From the NCBI RefSeq assembly GCF_900110075.1, contig NZ_FOCJ01000008.1:1-64000 (forward strand): 64,000 nucleotides of DNA, written 5' to 3'. This document shows positions 35,537-45,154 of the stretch, piece by piece. The notes below the pieces were generated by a model that was given only the letters and a program-made list of their open reading frames with translations, searched no databases and was not told the DNA's origin. The stretch's first letter is position 1, and every line of letters begins with the position of its first letter. The DNA is from Paenibacillus sp. OV219 (GTDB taxonomy: Bacteria > Bacillota > Bacilli > Paenibacillales > Paenibacillaceae). Position numbers and translations under genes: made by a program.

Positions 35537-35547
35537 GTATGTATAAT
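35519..35547 (+). promoter_or_regulatory. Promoter of kbl-tdh operon
   Basis: TTGTGC and TATAAT are 17 bp apart. They lie about 48 nt before the kbl ATG and are covered by the second 17-bp repeat. Confidence 0.65.
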
Positions 35548-35594
35548 ATAAAATAATTAAACTAAGGCAACATACAGAAACGGGGAATGCATGC

Positions 35595-36800
35595 ATGTCC
35601 AGTCCATCATTGCTTACTTATTTGATCAACAACCTGGAAGAGCTGAAACAGAAAGGCTTGTACAATGAAATTCAAGTTCTTCAAGGCGGCAACGGGCCGA
35701 CCATTCGCATTCAAGACCGAGAGCTGATTAACCTCTCTTCTAATAACTATTTAGGCCTTGCTGGCGATGAGCGTCTTATCCGTGCGGCTGAGCTGGCGCT
35801 TCGCAAATACGGCGTAGGTGCAGGCGCGGTTCGTACGATCAACGGTACGATGGATCTGCATGAAGAGCTTGAGACGAAGCTTGCGAAGTTCAAGCAGACC
35901 GAGGCCGCTATCGCGTACCAGTCCGGCTTCAACTGCAATATGGCTGCTATCTCGGCCGTTATGGAAGCTGGGGATGCGATTCTGTCCGACGAGCTGAACC
36001 ATGCGTCGATTATCGATGGCTGCCGTCTGACGAAGGCGAAGGTCATTCGTTACAAGCATTCGGATATGGTGGACTTGGAGCTGCAAGCGAAGACGGCGCG
36101 TGAGTCCGGCCAGTATAACAAAATCATGGTCATTACGGACGGCGTATTCTCGATGGACGGGGACATTGCGAAGCTTCCTGAGATTGTTGCAATTGCAGAG
36201 CATTACGACTTGATTACGTATGTCGACGATGCACACGGCTCTGGCGTTCTTGGCAAAGGGGCAGGTACGGTCAAACATTTCGGCTTGTCGGATAAGATTG
36301 ATTTTCAGATCGGCACTTTGTCCAAGGCAATCGGTGTTGTTGGTGGATATGTAGCCGGTCGCCGCGAGCTGATTGACTGGCTGAAGGTGAGAAGCCGTCC
36401 GTTCCTATTCTCGACTGCAACACCTCCGGCGATTGTAGCAGCTTGTATCGAAGCGCTCGATATTCTGTCGAATAGCGCGGAGCTGCAGGAGAAGCTGTGG
36501 AGCAACGCAGCCTATTTCCGAAACGGCCTTACACAGCTTGGGTTCCATACAGGGCATACGGAAACGCCGATTATCCCGTGTATCATCGGTGACGAAGTGC
36601 TGACACAACGGTTCAGCAGAGAGCTGTTTGAGGCTGGCGTATATGCTAAGGCGATTGTGTTTCCGACTGTTCCGAAAGGCGCAGGCCGCATCCGTAACAT
36701 GCCGACAGCCGCGCATACGACGGAGATGCTTGATCAAGCTTTGGCGATCTATGAGAGCGTGAAGAAGCAGATCGGTGTAGCTGCAAACGTAGGCGTATAA
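35595..36800 (+). CDS. kbl: Glycine C-acetyltransferase (2-amino-3-ketobutyrate CoA ligase)
   Basis: A PLP enzyme of the alpha-oxoamine synthase family, 401 residues. With threonine dehydrogenase it turns 2-amino-3-oxobutyrate plus CoA into glycine and acetyl-CoA. K244 in [12 protein letters not shown] is the PLP Schiff-base lysine; H136 (LNHASI) and the DDAHGSG motif at 211-217 hold the cofactor. The whole length matches Kbl more closely than BioF, and the tdh gene 35 bp downstream settles the role. Confidence 0.92.
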   Translation: MSSPSLLTYLINNLEELKQKGLYNEIQVLQGGNGPTIRIQDRELINLSSNNYLGLAGDERLIRAAELALRKYGVGAGAVRTINGTMDLHEELETKLAKFKQTEAAIAYQSGFNCNMAAISAVMEAGDAILSDELNHASIIDGCRLTKAKVIRYKHSDMVDLELQAKTARESGQYNKIMVITDGVFSMDGDIAKLPEIVAIAEHYDLITYVDDAHGSGVLGKGAGTVKHFGLSDKIDFQIGTLSKAIGVVGGYVAGRRELIDWLKVRSRPFLFSTATPPAIVAACIEALDILSNSAELQEKLWSNAAYFRNGLTQLGFHTGHTETPIIPCIIGDEVLTQRFSRELFEAGVYAKAIVFPTVPKGAGRIRNMPTAAHTTEMLDQALAIYESVKKQIGVAANVGV

Positions 36801-36835
36801 GAAAGAATGCTCGATTAATCGGAGGCGATGCGGAT

Positions 36836-37810
36836 ATGAACACCATCTTAGTTACAGGCTCCTCGGGCCAAATCGGCAGTGAACTGGTCGCTGCACTTCG
36901 CGCACGCTTCGGGGCGCACAACGTCATTGCGACAGATATCAAGCCGAGCGCTTCGATCACTTTCGACGGTCCGTTCGAAAGTCTTGATGTAAATGACTTG
37001 CAATCGTTCTACGCGATTGCTCGCAAATATAAAGTCGATACGATCATTCATCTGGCGGCGCTGCTGTCCGCAACGGCTGAAGCTAACCCGCTGTTCGCAT
37101 GGAACCTGAACATGGGCGGGTTGTTGAATGCGCTTGAGGTGGCGAAGGAGCTGAACTGCCAGTTCTTCACGCCAAGCTCGATCGGCGTATTCGGCCCGGA
37201 TTCGCCGAAGGATCTGACGCCGCAGGTGACGGTACAGCGGCCTGTCACGATGTACGGCATTAATAAAGTAGCCGGCGAGCTGCTGTGCGACTACTACTAT
37301 CGGAAGTATGGCGTCGATACGCGCGGCCTAAGGTTTCCGGGCTTGATCTCGTATTTGACCCCGCCTGGCGGCGGTACGACGGACTATGCAGTATCTATGT
37401 TCTTCGAGGCGGTTCGCTGCGGTGAGTACCGCTCCTACATTAACAAAGGCACGTACATGGACATGATGTACATGCCGGATGCAATTGATTCGATCATTCA
37501 GCTGATGGAGGCTGACCCGGCGAAGCTCATTAACCGCAATGCCTACAATGTGTCGGCCATGAGCTTTGATCCGGAGATGCTCGCCGCTGAAATTCGCAAG
37601 CTGCTGCCTGCTTTCGAGCTGACGTACGATATCGATCCCGTGCGAGAGGCGATCGCGCAGAGCTGGCCGAACTCGCTGGACATCTCGGCTGCTCAGCAGG
37701 AATGGGGCTTCAAGCCACGTTACTCGCTCGAGCAAATGGCGTATGACATGCTAATCCAGATCGCATCGCGGACGATCGAGAGCAGCAGAGAGATCATGAA
37801 GGTTTCATAG
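36836..37810 (+). CDS. tdh: L-threonine 3-dehydrogenase, SDR/epimerase type
   Basis: Extended-SDR threonine dehydrogenase of 324 residues that oxidises threonine to 2-amino-3-oxobutyrate using NAD. The Rossmann motif VTGSSGQIGSEL is at the N-terminus. The catalytic Y140-x3-K144 lies in TMYGINKVAGELL, followed by the GLRFPGLISYLTPPGGGTTDYA segment characteristic of this Tdh class rather than of nucleotide-sugar epimerases. Operon partner of kbl. Confidence 0.9.
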   Translation: MNTILVTGSSGQIGSELVAALRARFGAHNVIATDIKPSASITFDGPFESLDVNDLQSFYAIARKYKVDTIIHLAALLSATAEANPLFAWNLNMGGLLNALEVAKELNCQFFTPSSIGVFGPDSPKDLTPQVTVQRPVTMYGINKVAGELLCDYYYRKYGVDTRGLRFPGLISYLTPPGGGTTDYAVSMFFEAVRCGEYRSYINKGTYMDMMYMPDAIDSIIQLMEADPAKLINRNAYNVSAMSFDPEMLAAEIRKLLPAFELTYDIDPVREAIAQSWPNSLDISAAQQEWGFKPRYSLEQMAYDMLIQIASRTIESSREIMKVS

Positions 37811-37833
37811 CTTGATTGTTCCGTGTAATAAAG

Positions 37834-37886
37834 AAAGGTTCCTCTGCCTGAAGAACTATACAGTTCTAGGGCAAGGGAACCTTTTT
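37834..37886. terminator. Terminator between tdh and DinB gene
   Basis: AAAGGTTCC pairs with GGAACCTTT at the base, with inner paired stretches, followed by TTTTT. It serves the convergent genes on both strands. Confidence 0.8.
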
Positions 37887-37899
37887 CACTGCGAGTGCG

Positions 37900-38433
37900 T
37901 TATTCGGACTTCTGCAAGTAACGTTCGCGCACAACGTTGATGTGATGCATTTCATGGCCTGTAATGACATGCGCCAGCGCGCGTGCGGATATTTCTGTGT
38001 TGCTTGCAATTCCTCTGCGCAAGTACGCTTCTGGAGTTAAGCTACGAAGCAGCACAATGGTAGCGGTGCGGACCGCGTCGTAATGCTCGAGCAGCTCGCT
38101 GATGGAGTTGTCGTCGAACGATGCGTTTGCGATAAAATCACTCTCTTCAAACCCAGGCAGCGGCGTCCGGTCAGCGCGGGCAGCGCGCAGCAGGCGGTAA
38201 CTCATAATGCGCTCTGTGTCGATCAGATGACCGAGCACTTCCTTCAAGCTCCATTTGCCCGGCGCATAACGATGTAGTGCTTGCTCCTCCGTAAGTGCTG
38301 AGAAGAGCGCGCTCGTCGTCATGCGATTCTCGGCTAGTATATCCAGCAAATTTCCATCTTGTACAAGCTTGATGTAGGTGCCAAAGTGGCCTCCATACTC
38401 GTCTGCAGAAGGTCTGGTGATCAAGGGCTCCAT
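37900..38433 (-). CDS. DinB-family protein
   Basis: A 177-residue four-helix-bundle protein of the DinB/YfiT type, a group of metal-dependent thiol-linked enzymes whose functions are mostly unknown. The metal-binding histidines are in LGHLIDTE and in the C-terminal TGHEMHHINVV. It is soluble with no signal peptide. AGGAGATG-type spacing sits before its ATG. It is divergent from queF; nothing suggests that they act together. Confidence 0.88.
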   Translation of the reverse strand: MEPLITRPSADEYGGHFGTYIKLVQDGNLLDILAENRMTTSALFSALTEEQALHRYAPGKWSLKEVLGHLIDTERIMSYRLLRAARADRTPLPGFEESDFIANASFDDNSISELLEHYDAVRTATIVLLRSLTPEAYLRRGIASNTEISARALAHVITGHEMHHINVVRERYLQKSE

Positions 38434-38448
38434 CTCCTTAGGTTGAAT

Positions 38449-38469
38449 TTACACCGCCTTAAGGTGTAA
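38449..38469. promoter_or_regulatory. Inverted repeat in the dinB-queF divergent region
   Basis: TTACACC and GGTGTAA flank a 7-nt spacer. It lies 58 nt before the queF ATG and 16 nt from the start of the DinB gene. It is a plausible operator or hairpin. It does not match the preQ1 riboswitch consensus. Confidence 0.4.
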
Positions 38470-38526
38470 GCTACTAGAACAAGAGTAACCCCTAAAGCAA
38501 TGTAATGACAAGGAGTGTTGTACAGA

Positions 38527-39030
38527 ATGTCAGGAAGATCGAAAGAGGAATTGCAAGAAGGCGGCATCAGTCATTTGGGCAATCAAGGAACGCAGTATTT
38601 GTTCAACTATAGCCCAGAAGTGCTGGAGTCGTTTGATAACAAACATGTTGGCCGTGATTATTTTGTCAAATTCAACTGTCCGGAGTTTACGAGCCTATGC
38701 CCGATTACAGGCCAGCCGGATTTTGCGACCATCTATATCTCTTACATCCCTGATGTCAAGATGGTTGAGAGCAAGTCGCTCAAGCTGTACTTGTTCAGCT
38801 TCCGTAATCATGGCGACTTCCACGAGGACTGCATGAACATCATTATGAATGACCTTATCGCTCTTATGAACCCGCGCTACATTGAAGTGTGGGGTAAATT
38901 CACGCCTCGCGGCGGCATCTCGATTGATCCTTACACGAACTGGGGCCGACCAGACACCAAGTTTGAGGAAATGGCAAATTACCGTCTGATGAATCACGAT
39001 CTCTATCCCGAAAAAGTAGACAATAGGTAA
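38527..39030 (+). CDS. queF: NADPH-dependent preQ0 reductase (QueF)
   Basis: Reduces 7-cyano-7-deazaguanine to preQ1 in queuosine tRNA modification, 167 residues, the short YkvM type. The catalytic C58 ([12 protein letters not shown]) and D65 are present, and the QueF signature [20 protein letters not shown] is intact. ATG 38527 has AAGGAG 11 nt upstream; GTG 38515 and TTG 38518 are too close to it. In Bacillus it usually sits with queC, queD and queE; here it stands alone before an MFS gene. Confidence 0.95.
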   Translation: MSGRSKEELQEGGISHLGNQGTQYLFNYSPEVLESFDNKHVGRDYFVKFNCPEFTSLCPITGQPDFATIYISYIPDVKMVESKSLKLYLFSFRNHGDFHEDCMNIIMNDLIALMNPRYIEVWGKFTPRGGISIDPYTNWGRPDTKFEEMANYRLMNHDLYPEKVDNR

Positions 39031-39050
39031 AAGTCAGGACGTGGCTGCAT

Positions 39051-40253
39051 ATGAAATTTTCATGGGAACGGAACTTGGTTGTATTGTGGACCGGGGTTTT
39101 CTTCTGCAGCATGGCGTACTCGATCTCGATCCCTTTCCTGCCGATCTTCCTAAATACGGAGCTCGGCGTAGAGCATCACCTTGAGGCTTGGTCCGGAATT
39201 GCCTTTGGTATTACCTTCTTGGCGAGCGCGCTAATCTCCCCTTATTGGGGGTCGCTCGCGGACAAATACGGACGCAAGCCGATGCTTATCAGATCCGGCT
39301 TTAGCCTTGCCGTGCTGTATTTGCTCAATTACTTCGTGCAGGACCCGTACTGGTTTCTCATCATTCGTATTTTTCAAGGTTTGCTCGCGGGCTTCGTGCC
39401 TGCATCCATTGCACTTGTAGCTACGAATACGCCGGAAGAGAAGACTGGTTATGCGCTGGGCATTATGTCAACCGCAGGTGCGACAGGCAGCATTCTCGGC
39501 CCGCTTGTTGGTGGCGTGGTCAGCCATTATTTCAGCAACCGCGAAGCATTTCTCTTCTCCAGCTTCATCGTACTGATCGCTGCGCTTACTGCCACGTTCT
39601 TCGCGAAAGAGAAGAACTTTAACAGGCAGGCGGTTCGTTCGCATGTAATGGATGATCTGCGTCATGCTCTATCGAATCGCGCGTTCTCGGTTATGCTGCT
39701 CATGGCTGGAGTCAGCACATTCTCTGTTATGATTCTCGAGCCGCTTATTACGGTCTATGTACTGAAGATGGGCGTGCCTAAGGATACAGCTTCGCTCAGC
39801 TCCGGTATTGTCTTCTCAGCTGTCGGCATCGCGACGGTCATCATGGCGCCGCGCTGGGGCAAATGGGGTCGAAGAATAGGCTATGAGAAGGTGCTTATGA
39901 TCGGTCTGCTCGGCAGCGGGGTCGGCAATATGCTGCAGGTGTTCGTGCCGAATTATATCGGCTTCGGCATTCTGCGCTTCGGTTACGGACTCTTCTACGC
40001 GGCGGTCAATCCATCTATCAATGCGATGATTGTGAGGACGACGGAGCCCGAGTTCAGAGGGCGGGCATTCAGCCTGAACCAGTCCGCTTCGCAGCTTGCG
40101 ACGATGGCTGGTCCAATCATTGGCGGCTTGCTCGGAGGCATGATGCCGATCCGGTATATCTTCATCATTAATGGCGGTATGCTGCTCTTTGCGGCATGGA
40201 TGTTTCGATTCAAAATCCAGCCTAGAAGTGCAGCAGTATCTCGTCATAGCTGA
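39051..40253 (+). CDS. MFS transporter, multidrug-efflux type
   Basis: A 400-residue twelve-helix MFS permease. Motif A appears as GSLADKYGRKPMLIRSG between helices 2 and 3. Motif C appears as GATGSILGPLVGGVVS in helix 5, which marks drug/proton antiporters. Both halves are complete. It starts 20 bp after queF, perhaps by chance. A terminator follows. The exported compound is unknown. Confidence 0.9.
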   Translation: MKFSWERNLVVLWTGVFFCSMAYSISIPFLPIFLNTELGVEHHLEAWSGIAFGITFLASALISPYWGSLADKYGRKPMLIRSGFSLAVLYLLNYFVQDPYWFLIIRIFQGLLAGFVPASIALVATNTPEEKTGYALGIMSTAGATGSILGPLVGGVVSHYFSNREAFLFSSFIVLIAALTATFFAKEKNFNRQAVRSHVMDDLRHALSNRAFSVMLLMAGVSTFSVMILEPLITVYVLKMGVPKDTASLSSGIVFSAVGIATVIMAPRWGKWGRRIGYEKVLMIGLLGSGVGNMLQVFVPNYIGFGILRFGYGLFYAAVNPSINAMIVRTTEPEFRGRAFSLNQSASQLATMAGPIIGGLLGGMMPIRYIFIINGGMLLFAAWMFRFKIQPRSAAVSRHS

Positions 40254-40279
40254 TGGGCTGCTAACATAGAAGATAAGGA

Positions 40280-40311
40280 ACCACCTCTCATTGACGAGAG
40301 GTGGTTTTTTT
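40280..40311 (+). terminator. Terminator of queF-MFS transcript
   Basis: ACCACCTCTC pairs perfectly with GAGAGGTGGT around 6 nt, followed by seven T. Confidence 0.92.
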
Positions 40312-40400
40312 CGTCATGATTTGACATTTTTTTAGCGTATTCTCATTCTCTATCGAATCTCGTCGTGGTATATTAGCAATAGTAGAATTGGTATCTAATA

Positions 40401-40416
40401 CCTATTGTTTAATAGG
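40401..40416 (+). other. Leader stem-loop before the giant protein gene
   Basis: CCTATT-GTTT-AATAGG forms a small hairpin about 40 nt before the ATG. A TTGACA at 40321-40326 may be the -35 of the promoter, but the hexamer 17 bp on (CATTCT) is poor. Confidence 0.4.
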
Positions 40417-40458
40417 CAGTTTATGACATAGAGCATAAGAAATAGGGAGGTATCGATA

Positions 40459-43400
40459 ATGTCGAAAAGACAGAGGAAGCAGCTGCATAAGAATCGGTCG
40501 ATGAAGAAGATTGCCCGTATGATTGGCGCGGTAGCAGCAACGATTCCGCTGGCGTTAGCAATTCCAGTGATGGCAAGTGCGGAATCACCGGGGACAATGA
40601 CCAATCCAGGGGCACAGACAGGGGCATCGACGATTAGCTCGCTGATGTTGACGGTGTATGCGAATGAATTGGTGGCAGGCAATAGTTTCTCGGTGGATTT
40701 GAGCCTACTCTATCCGGACGTTACAGATATGGATTTCCACGCTGTGGTACAAAACAAACCGGTAGCTGATGCGACGGTTGACTGGGTATCGGAGAAACCT
40801 TATCTGCGTCTCTCCCTCAAGAAGACGGGAACAACCAGCATTGATCTAGAAGTGACTCCAAAAGGAAGCGCTACGTTCCATGAGAAATTTCAGATCACAG
40901 TAGCGTCTAACTCACTTCTGGATCCGAACAATAACGGTATCGATCTCGGAGAATTGGTGAAATACATCAAGAGCAACGGACTTGACAGCGAAAGATTCAA
41001 GTCGACAAGCGAATTCCGCAATCTGCTAAAGTCAGCAGTGTCGAGTACGGTCACGGAGCCGAATCATGCGCCGCAGTCGAGCGAGGGGCTGTATTCGAAA
41101 GATGTAGCGGACACGGCCATCATCGACTTAAACGATCTCTTTAGTGATGAGGACGGCGACAGCTTAACTTATCAGCTGGGCAGCTTGCCAAGTGGACTTC
41201 CGTTCTCGGCAATTGTCACAGGAAGCGATTTGCTGCTGGCAGCGACAGGTGTGGACGATAATGCTTATGAGTTTGACGTGACAGCGACAGATAGTCATGA
41301 TGGAACGGCGACGAAGCACTTCAGCATTACATCGACAATGACGCCGACTGTACCGGAAAATCATGCGCCAACTGGAGTAAACGCGACGATCAGCTTCGCT
41401 GAGGATTCGTCCTCCGAAGGCCAGCTTGATGGCAGCGATATTGATTTGAACACGTTGACATACATGAAAATTAAAGGGTCCGATCATGGCGCGTTTGAGC
41501 TGAGCCCATCGGGATATTACACGTATACCCCGTATGCAAATTACAACGGCACAGATACGATTACTTATATGCTGAGTGATGGTATTACGGAGTCAGGTCC
41601 TTATACAGTAACCTTTAATATTGGAAGTGTGAACGACTCGCCAACGGTAAACAATTCGTCACCGGAAGCTGTCGAACTCAGTGTAAGCAGTCTAGGTCCA
41701 TTGTCGACAGTACTCGATCTGGATGATTACTTCAGCGACGTGGATGACGACTCGCTTACTTATACGGTCATGAATCCACCAGGCAGCGGTGTCTTCTTCT
41801 CAGCTACTGCGTCTGGCACGGAGCTTACTCTTAAAGGAAAAGCTGCAACTGCGGCGGCTTATACGCTGGAAGTGCAGGCAAGTGACGGTAGTCTGAATGC
41901 GACGAAATATTTTAGCGTGACGGCAATAGACATTGATCCACCTAATGATGCTCCTGTGGCAATGCCCGCCTATTTTGAAACGAATGAGGACACCACGTAC
42001 TCCAGAGTATCCGGCATATTAGTAGGCGTAGATACGGATAATGACTATTTAACCTATCAGAAGGAATCTGATCCCGCACATGGACAGCTCGAAATATCCG
42101 TAACGGGTGGGGTTACCTATACGCCAAATGCGAATTATTACGGCATGGATTCTTTCACTTATACCGTAAGTGATGGCCGGGGCGGCGTTTCTGCGCCAGT
42201 CACAGTGAATATCAATGTCATATCTGTTAATGATGATTTCGTATTGCAGCCTATCGGCAATGCGAATAATGAGATTCACTTGAAGAAGGAGCAAGTCGCA
42301 ACAATCGATCTGTCTAAGCTCTTCACTGACGTGGAAGGCGATGCAGCGTACGAGGTTACCTCTACTGGCGCTTTCCTCGGACAAACGAAGTATGATCAAT
42401 ACCTGAACATCACGGCAAGTACGAAACCTGGCGACTGGAGATCCTTTACGATAACGGCAAATGATGGTGAACACACGGCTACGGATACGATCAAGATTAT
42501 TGTTGATGACGCTGTGGGCAGTCAGGATAAATTCACAACGAATGCGAAAGCAACCCTTGGCGATACGATGGATTTAAGCGCCTATTTTGCGGATGACTAC
42601 ACGATTTTCATGGCAAAAGTCATTAACGGTGTGGCTTCTCAGTCTGTGACAGACAGCACACTAACACTTACATCTGCGCAGAACAGTGTATCGACGATTA
42701 AGGCTAGCGCCTCTGACGGTAATAGCTTGACGATATCCGATACGTTCGACGTGTACTTCGGCAGTGTTATAAATGATATTGGAACGCAGTATTTAACGAA
42801 ATATGGCAACGTGAGCTCGGCCAGCATTCCGCTTTATTATATATTCCCAAATGCGACATCGTTCCAAGTAACCGATTATAACGATGCAGTACTTAACAGT
42901 TTGGGCAGTTTCTCGCTTCATGAGTGGAATGGCTATCCGCTCCTAGACGTAAGCTCGTTTGCACCATTATCCTCGCCGACGACGATAACGATTGAAGGCA
43001 AGACGACGGCAGGCGATATAGCAAGCTATACGCTCACTTTGGATCAAACGCCTGTCGTGAATCAGCTGCCAGTTGCAGAGAACGCGACGATCCCAGTCAA
43101 TAAGAATGATTCTACCGGAGGCCGTTTAGGCGGGTTTGATCCAGATGGTAACACGATTACCTACAATAAAGAAAAAAATGCAGAGCATGGCACATTTGAT
43201 CTAGATGCGATAACGGGATTCTTCTCCTATAGGCCAGATCCGGACTTTATTGGTACGGATACGATTACGTATACGCTGAATGATGGAACAGCGGATTCTG
43301 CGCTTATTACAATAACCTTCGATGTTCAAGAAGTGGTAGTTCCACCTGTTAATCAGCCGCCATTTGCTGAAGATGCGACGATTCCCGTTAGCGAGGATAC

Positions 43401-45069
43401 GCCTATCTCTGGCAATTTAAGCGGGGAAGATCCAGAGATGGCTGCTTTGACCTTCAATTTGGTAGATGATGCGGTCCATGGAGATTTCCATCTAAATGCT
43501 GACGGGTCCTATACATATGCTCCTGATCTGGACTTTTTCGGTACAGATACGATTACGTATACACTGAATGATGGGGCAGCGGATTCTGCAATAATTACAG
43601 TAACCTTCGATGTTACCAACACGGATGACGAAATAAGGTTGAACTCGATTTTCGACGAAGCTACAAACGAATCGGGAATTAGCTTGCATCCAGGTGTAAC
43701 AGCAATAATCGACTTAACCAAGTTATTTACAAGCGTTGACGGAGACCCTGTGGAGTATCAGTTCGATGGTCAGCCAAATGGTGAGTTTGAATGGGTTGGA
43801 AATCAATTATATATTTACGGCTCATCGTCAGGCTTGGAGGAGTTTACAGTTAAAGCAACTGATGATGTTGGTGACGAATCTGTAGAAAAATATTGGGCTT
43901 ATGCAACCATAAAAGTGAATGGAACTTACAATTCAAGTTTGTCGGATGTATATTTTACGAACAGTGATGCTGAGTCTCAAAATATCGACTTGGATGCGTA
44001 TTTCGGTGGGGCGTATACCTATACGGTTGAAAGACCAAGTGGTAATGCTCATGCGGAGCTATCTGGTACGCACCTTTTACTTGATTTCGAACCAAACGAT
44101 AATTCGACGATTGTTGTTACTGCATCGAATGGTACAGGTTTATCGATTCATAGGACATTCCACACTTATATTGGTATGGCTGTGGAGGATATCGGCGTTC
44201 AAACCTGGCAAAATATCGATGGCATACGATATGCTCAGATTGATTTGCAAAGTATATTCCCAAATGCAGATCAGTTCGATGTTGAATCCTATGATGATGA
44301 ACTGTATTCGATTGGCGGCAGCTTTGATTTTGTGGAATGGTCCGATGAGCAGCAGCTGGAAATTTACAATTCGTCTTCGGTATCTGCTGATGAGACCGAT
44401 TCCGATCAATGGATTGTTGTTACAGGCCGAAACAGCAGCGATGAAACTAATGTTGCAATGTATATCATTAAGTTAAAAGACAACAAGCCAACCATCCTTT
44501 ATGACGAAGAAGGAACGCCGATTAATTATGAGAACAACACGCCACTGTATATCCAGAATGGCGGGTCGAAGACCTTAACGATACGTGATGATGATGGCAT
44601 TTATGATTTAGAAGTAGATGAGGAAGGGGAAGGCAATCTCGATCTATTAAACGGGACGCATGTCAATGAAGACGGAAATACCGGAACGATAACGCTTGGT
44701 GGTAGTGTATCCGGTTATACGTCAATCTACATTCGTGGTCATGATAACGTTGGTGATGAAATCTGGTTTTCTCAAGATGTTGTCGTCTATGACGCAGAAG
44801 TTGACTTTAATGAACAGCTCGAAGCAACGATCGATCTGGCGCCGTATGTCAGTGCTTTGGGCTTGGACCCTGAACAGTTTTACGTCTATAGCGTCAATTC
44901 CGAGCTGTTAGAATCGGAGCCGGAGCTTGACGGTACGATTTTATCTTTAAAAGCATTGCCAACAGCTGCGGGCGATTATATTCTTAATATTCCAGTTTCC
45001 GAATATGCGGAATCAGGAGAGCCAAGCTACATTGTTCTTTATGTTCACATTCCACAAACATCTGTCTAG
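40459..45069 (+). CDS. Large secreted modular protein with cadherin-like repeats
   Basis: A 1536-residue exported protein. The N-terminus has a long basic region and a signal peptide ending near residue 47 (VMASAES). The body is a string of beta-sandwich modules. Cadherin/dystroglycan-like domains open with IDLNDLFSDEDGDSLTYQ. Tandem-95/VCBS-type units (about 302-396, 495-593, 869-960, 964-1052) carry G-x-D-TITYTLNDG motifs. A ~150-residue module occurs twice (about 690-867 and 1154-1340), each with a DIG.Q...IFPNA.. segment; I cannot place it in a family. Two Tandem-95 units are nearly identical, so duplication is recent. There is no LPXTG, SLH or membrane anchor at the C-terminus. It may be an adhesin or matrix protein. 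Monocistronic, with terminators on both sides. Confidence 0.85.
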   Translation: MSKRQRKQLHKNRSMKKIARMIGAVAATIPLALAIPVMASAESPGTMTNPGAQTGASTISSLMLTVYANELVAGNSFSVDLSLLYPDVTDMDFHAVVQNKPVADATVDWVSEKPYLRLSLKKTGTTSIDLEVTPKGSATFHEKFQITVASNSLLDPNNNGIDLGELVKYIKSNGLDSERFKSTSEFRNLLKSAVSSTVTEPNHAPQSSEGLYSKDVADTAIIDLNDLFSDEDGDSLTYQLGSLPSGLPFSAIVTGSDLLLAATGVDDNAYEFDVTATDSHDGTATKHFSITSTMTPTVPENHAPTGVNATISFAEDSSSEGQLDGSDIDLNTLTYMKIKGSDHGAFELSPSGYYTYTPYANYNGTDTITYMLSDGITESGPYTVTFNIGSVNDSPTVNNSSPEAVELSVSSLGPLSTVLDLDDYFSDVDDDSLTYTVMNPPGSGVFFSATASGTELTLKGKAATAAAYTLEVQASDGSLNATKYFSVTAIDIDPPNDAPVAMPAYFETNEDTTYSRVSGILVGVDTDNDYLTYQKESDPAHGQLEISVTGGVTYTPNANYYGMDSFTYTVSDGRGGVSAPVTVNINVISVNDDFVLQPIGNANNEIHLKKEQVATIDLSKLFTDVEGDAAYEVTSTGAFLGQTKYDQYLNITASTKPGDWRSFTITANDGEHTATDTIKIIVDDAVGSQDKFTTNAKATLGDTMDLSAYFADDYTIFMAKVINGVASQSVTDSTLTLTSAQNSVSTIKASASDGNSLTISDTFDVYFGSVINDIGTQYLTKYGNVSSASIPLYYIFPNATSFQVTDYNDAVLNSLGSFSLHEWNGYPLLDVSSFAPLSSPTTITIEGKTTAGDIASYTLTLDQTPVVNQLPVAENATIPVNKNDSTGGRLGGFDPDGNTITYNKEKNAEHGTFDLDAITGFFSYRPDPDFIGTDTITYTLNDGTADSALITITFDVQEVVVPPVNQPPFAEDATIPVSEDTPISGNLSGEDPEMAALTFNLVDDAVHGDFHLNADGSYTYAPDLDFFGTDTITYTLNDGAADSAIITVTFDVTNTDDEIRLNSIFDEATNESGISLHPGVTAIIDLTKLFTSVDGDPVEYQFDGQPNGEFEWVGNQLYIYGSSSGLEEFTVKATDDVGDESVEKYWAYATIKVNGTYNSSLSDVYFTNSDAESQNIDLDAYFGGAYTYTVERPSGNAHAELSGTHLLLDFEPNDNSTIVVTASNGTGLSIHRTFHTYIGMAVEDIGVQTWQNIDGIRYAQIDLQSIFPNADQFDVESYDDELYSIGGSFDFVEWSDEQQLEIYNSSSVSADETDSDQWIVVTGRNSSDETNVAMYIIKLKDNKPTILYDEEGTPINYENNTPLYIQNGGSKTLTIRDDDGIYDLEVDEEGEGNLDLLNGTHVNEDGNTGTITLGGSVSGYTSIYIRGHDNVGDEIWFSQDVVVYDAEVDFNEQLEATIDLAPYVSALGLDPEQFYVYSVNSELLESEPELDGTILSLKALPTAAGDYILNIPVSEYAESGEPSYIVLYVHIPQTSV

Positions 45070-45080
45070 TACAAGCAACA

Positions 45081-45125
45081 CAAGAAGAAGGCCAACTGCT
45101 CGCGTGGGGAGTTGGCCTCTTCTTG
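45081..45125 (+). terminator. Terminator of the giant gene
   Basis: A long stem of CAAGAAGAAGGCCAACT with AGTTGGCCTCTTCTTG around an ~12-nt loop. Confidence 0.85.
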
Positions 45126-45154
45126 TCTTCACACCATGAGGGGAGCGGTCACGA

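Noticed and set aside
38434..38526. preQ1 riboswitch before queF
   Set aside because: The leader holds an inverted repeat but lacks the conserved preQ1-I loop and A-rich tail with AACTAA.
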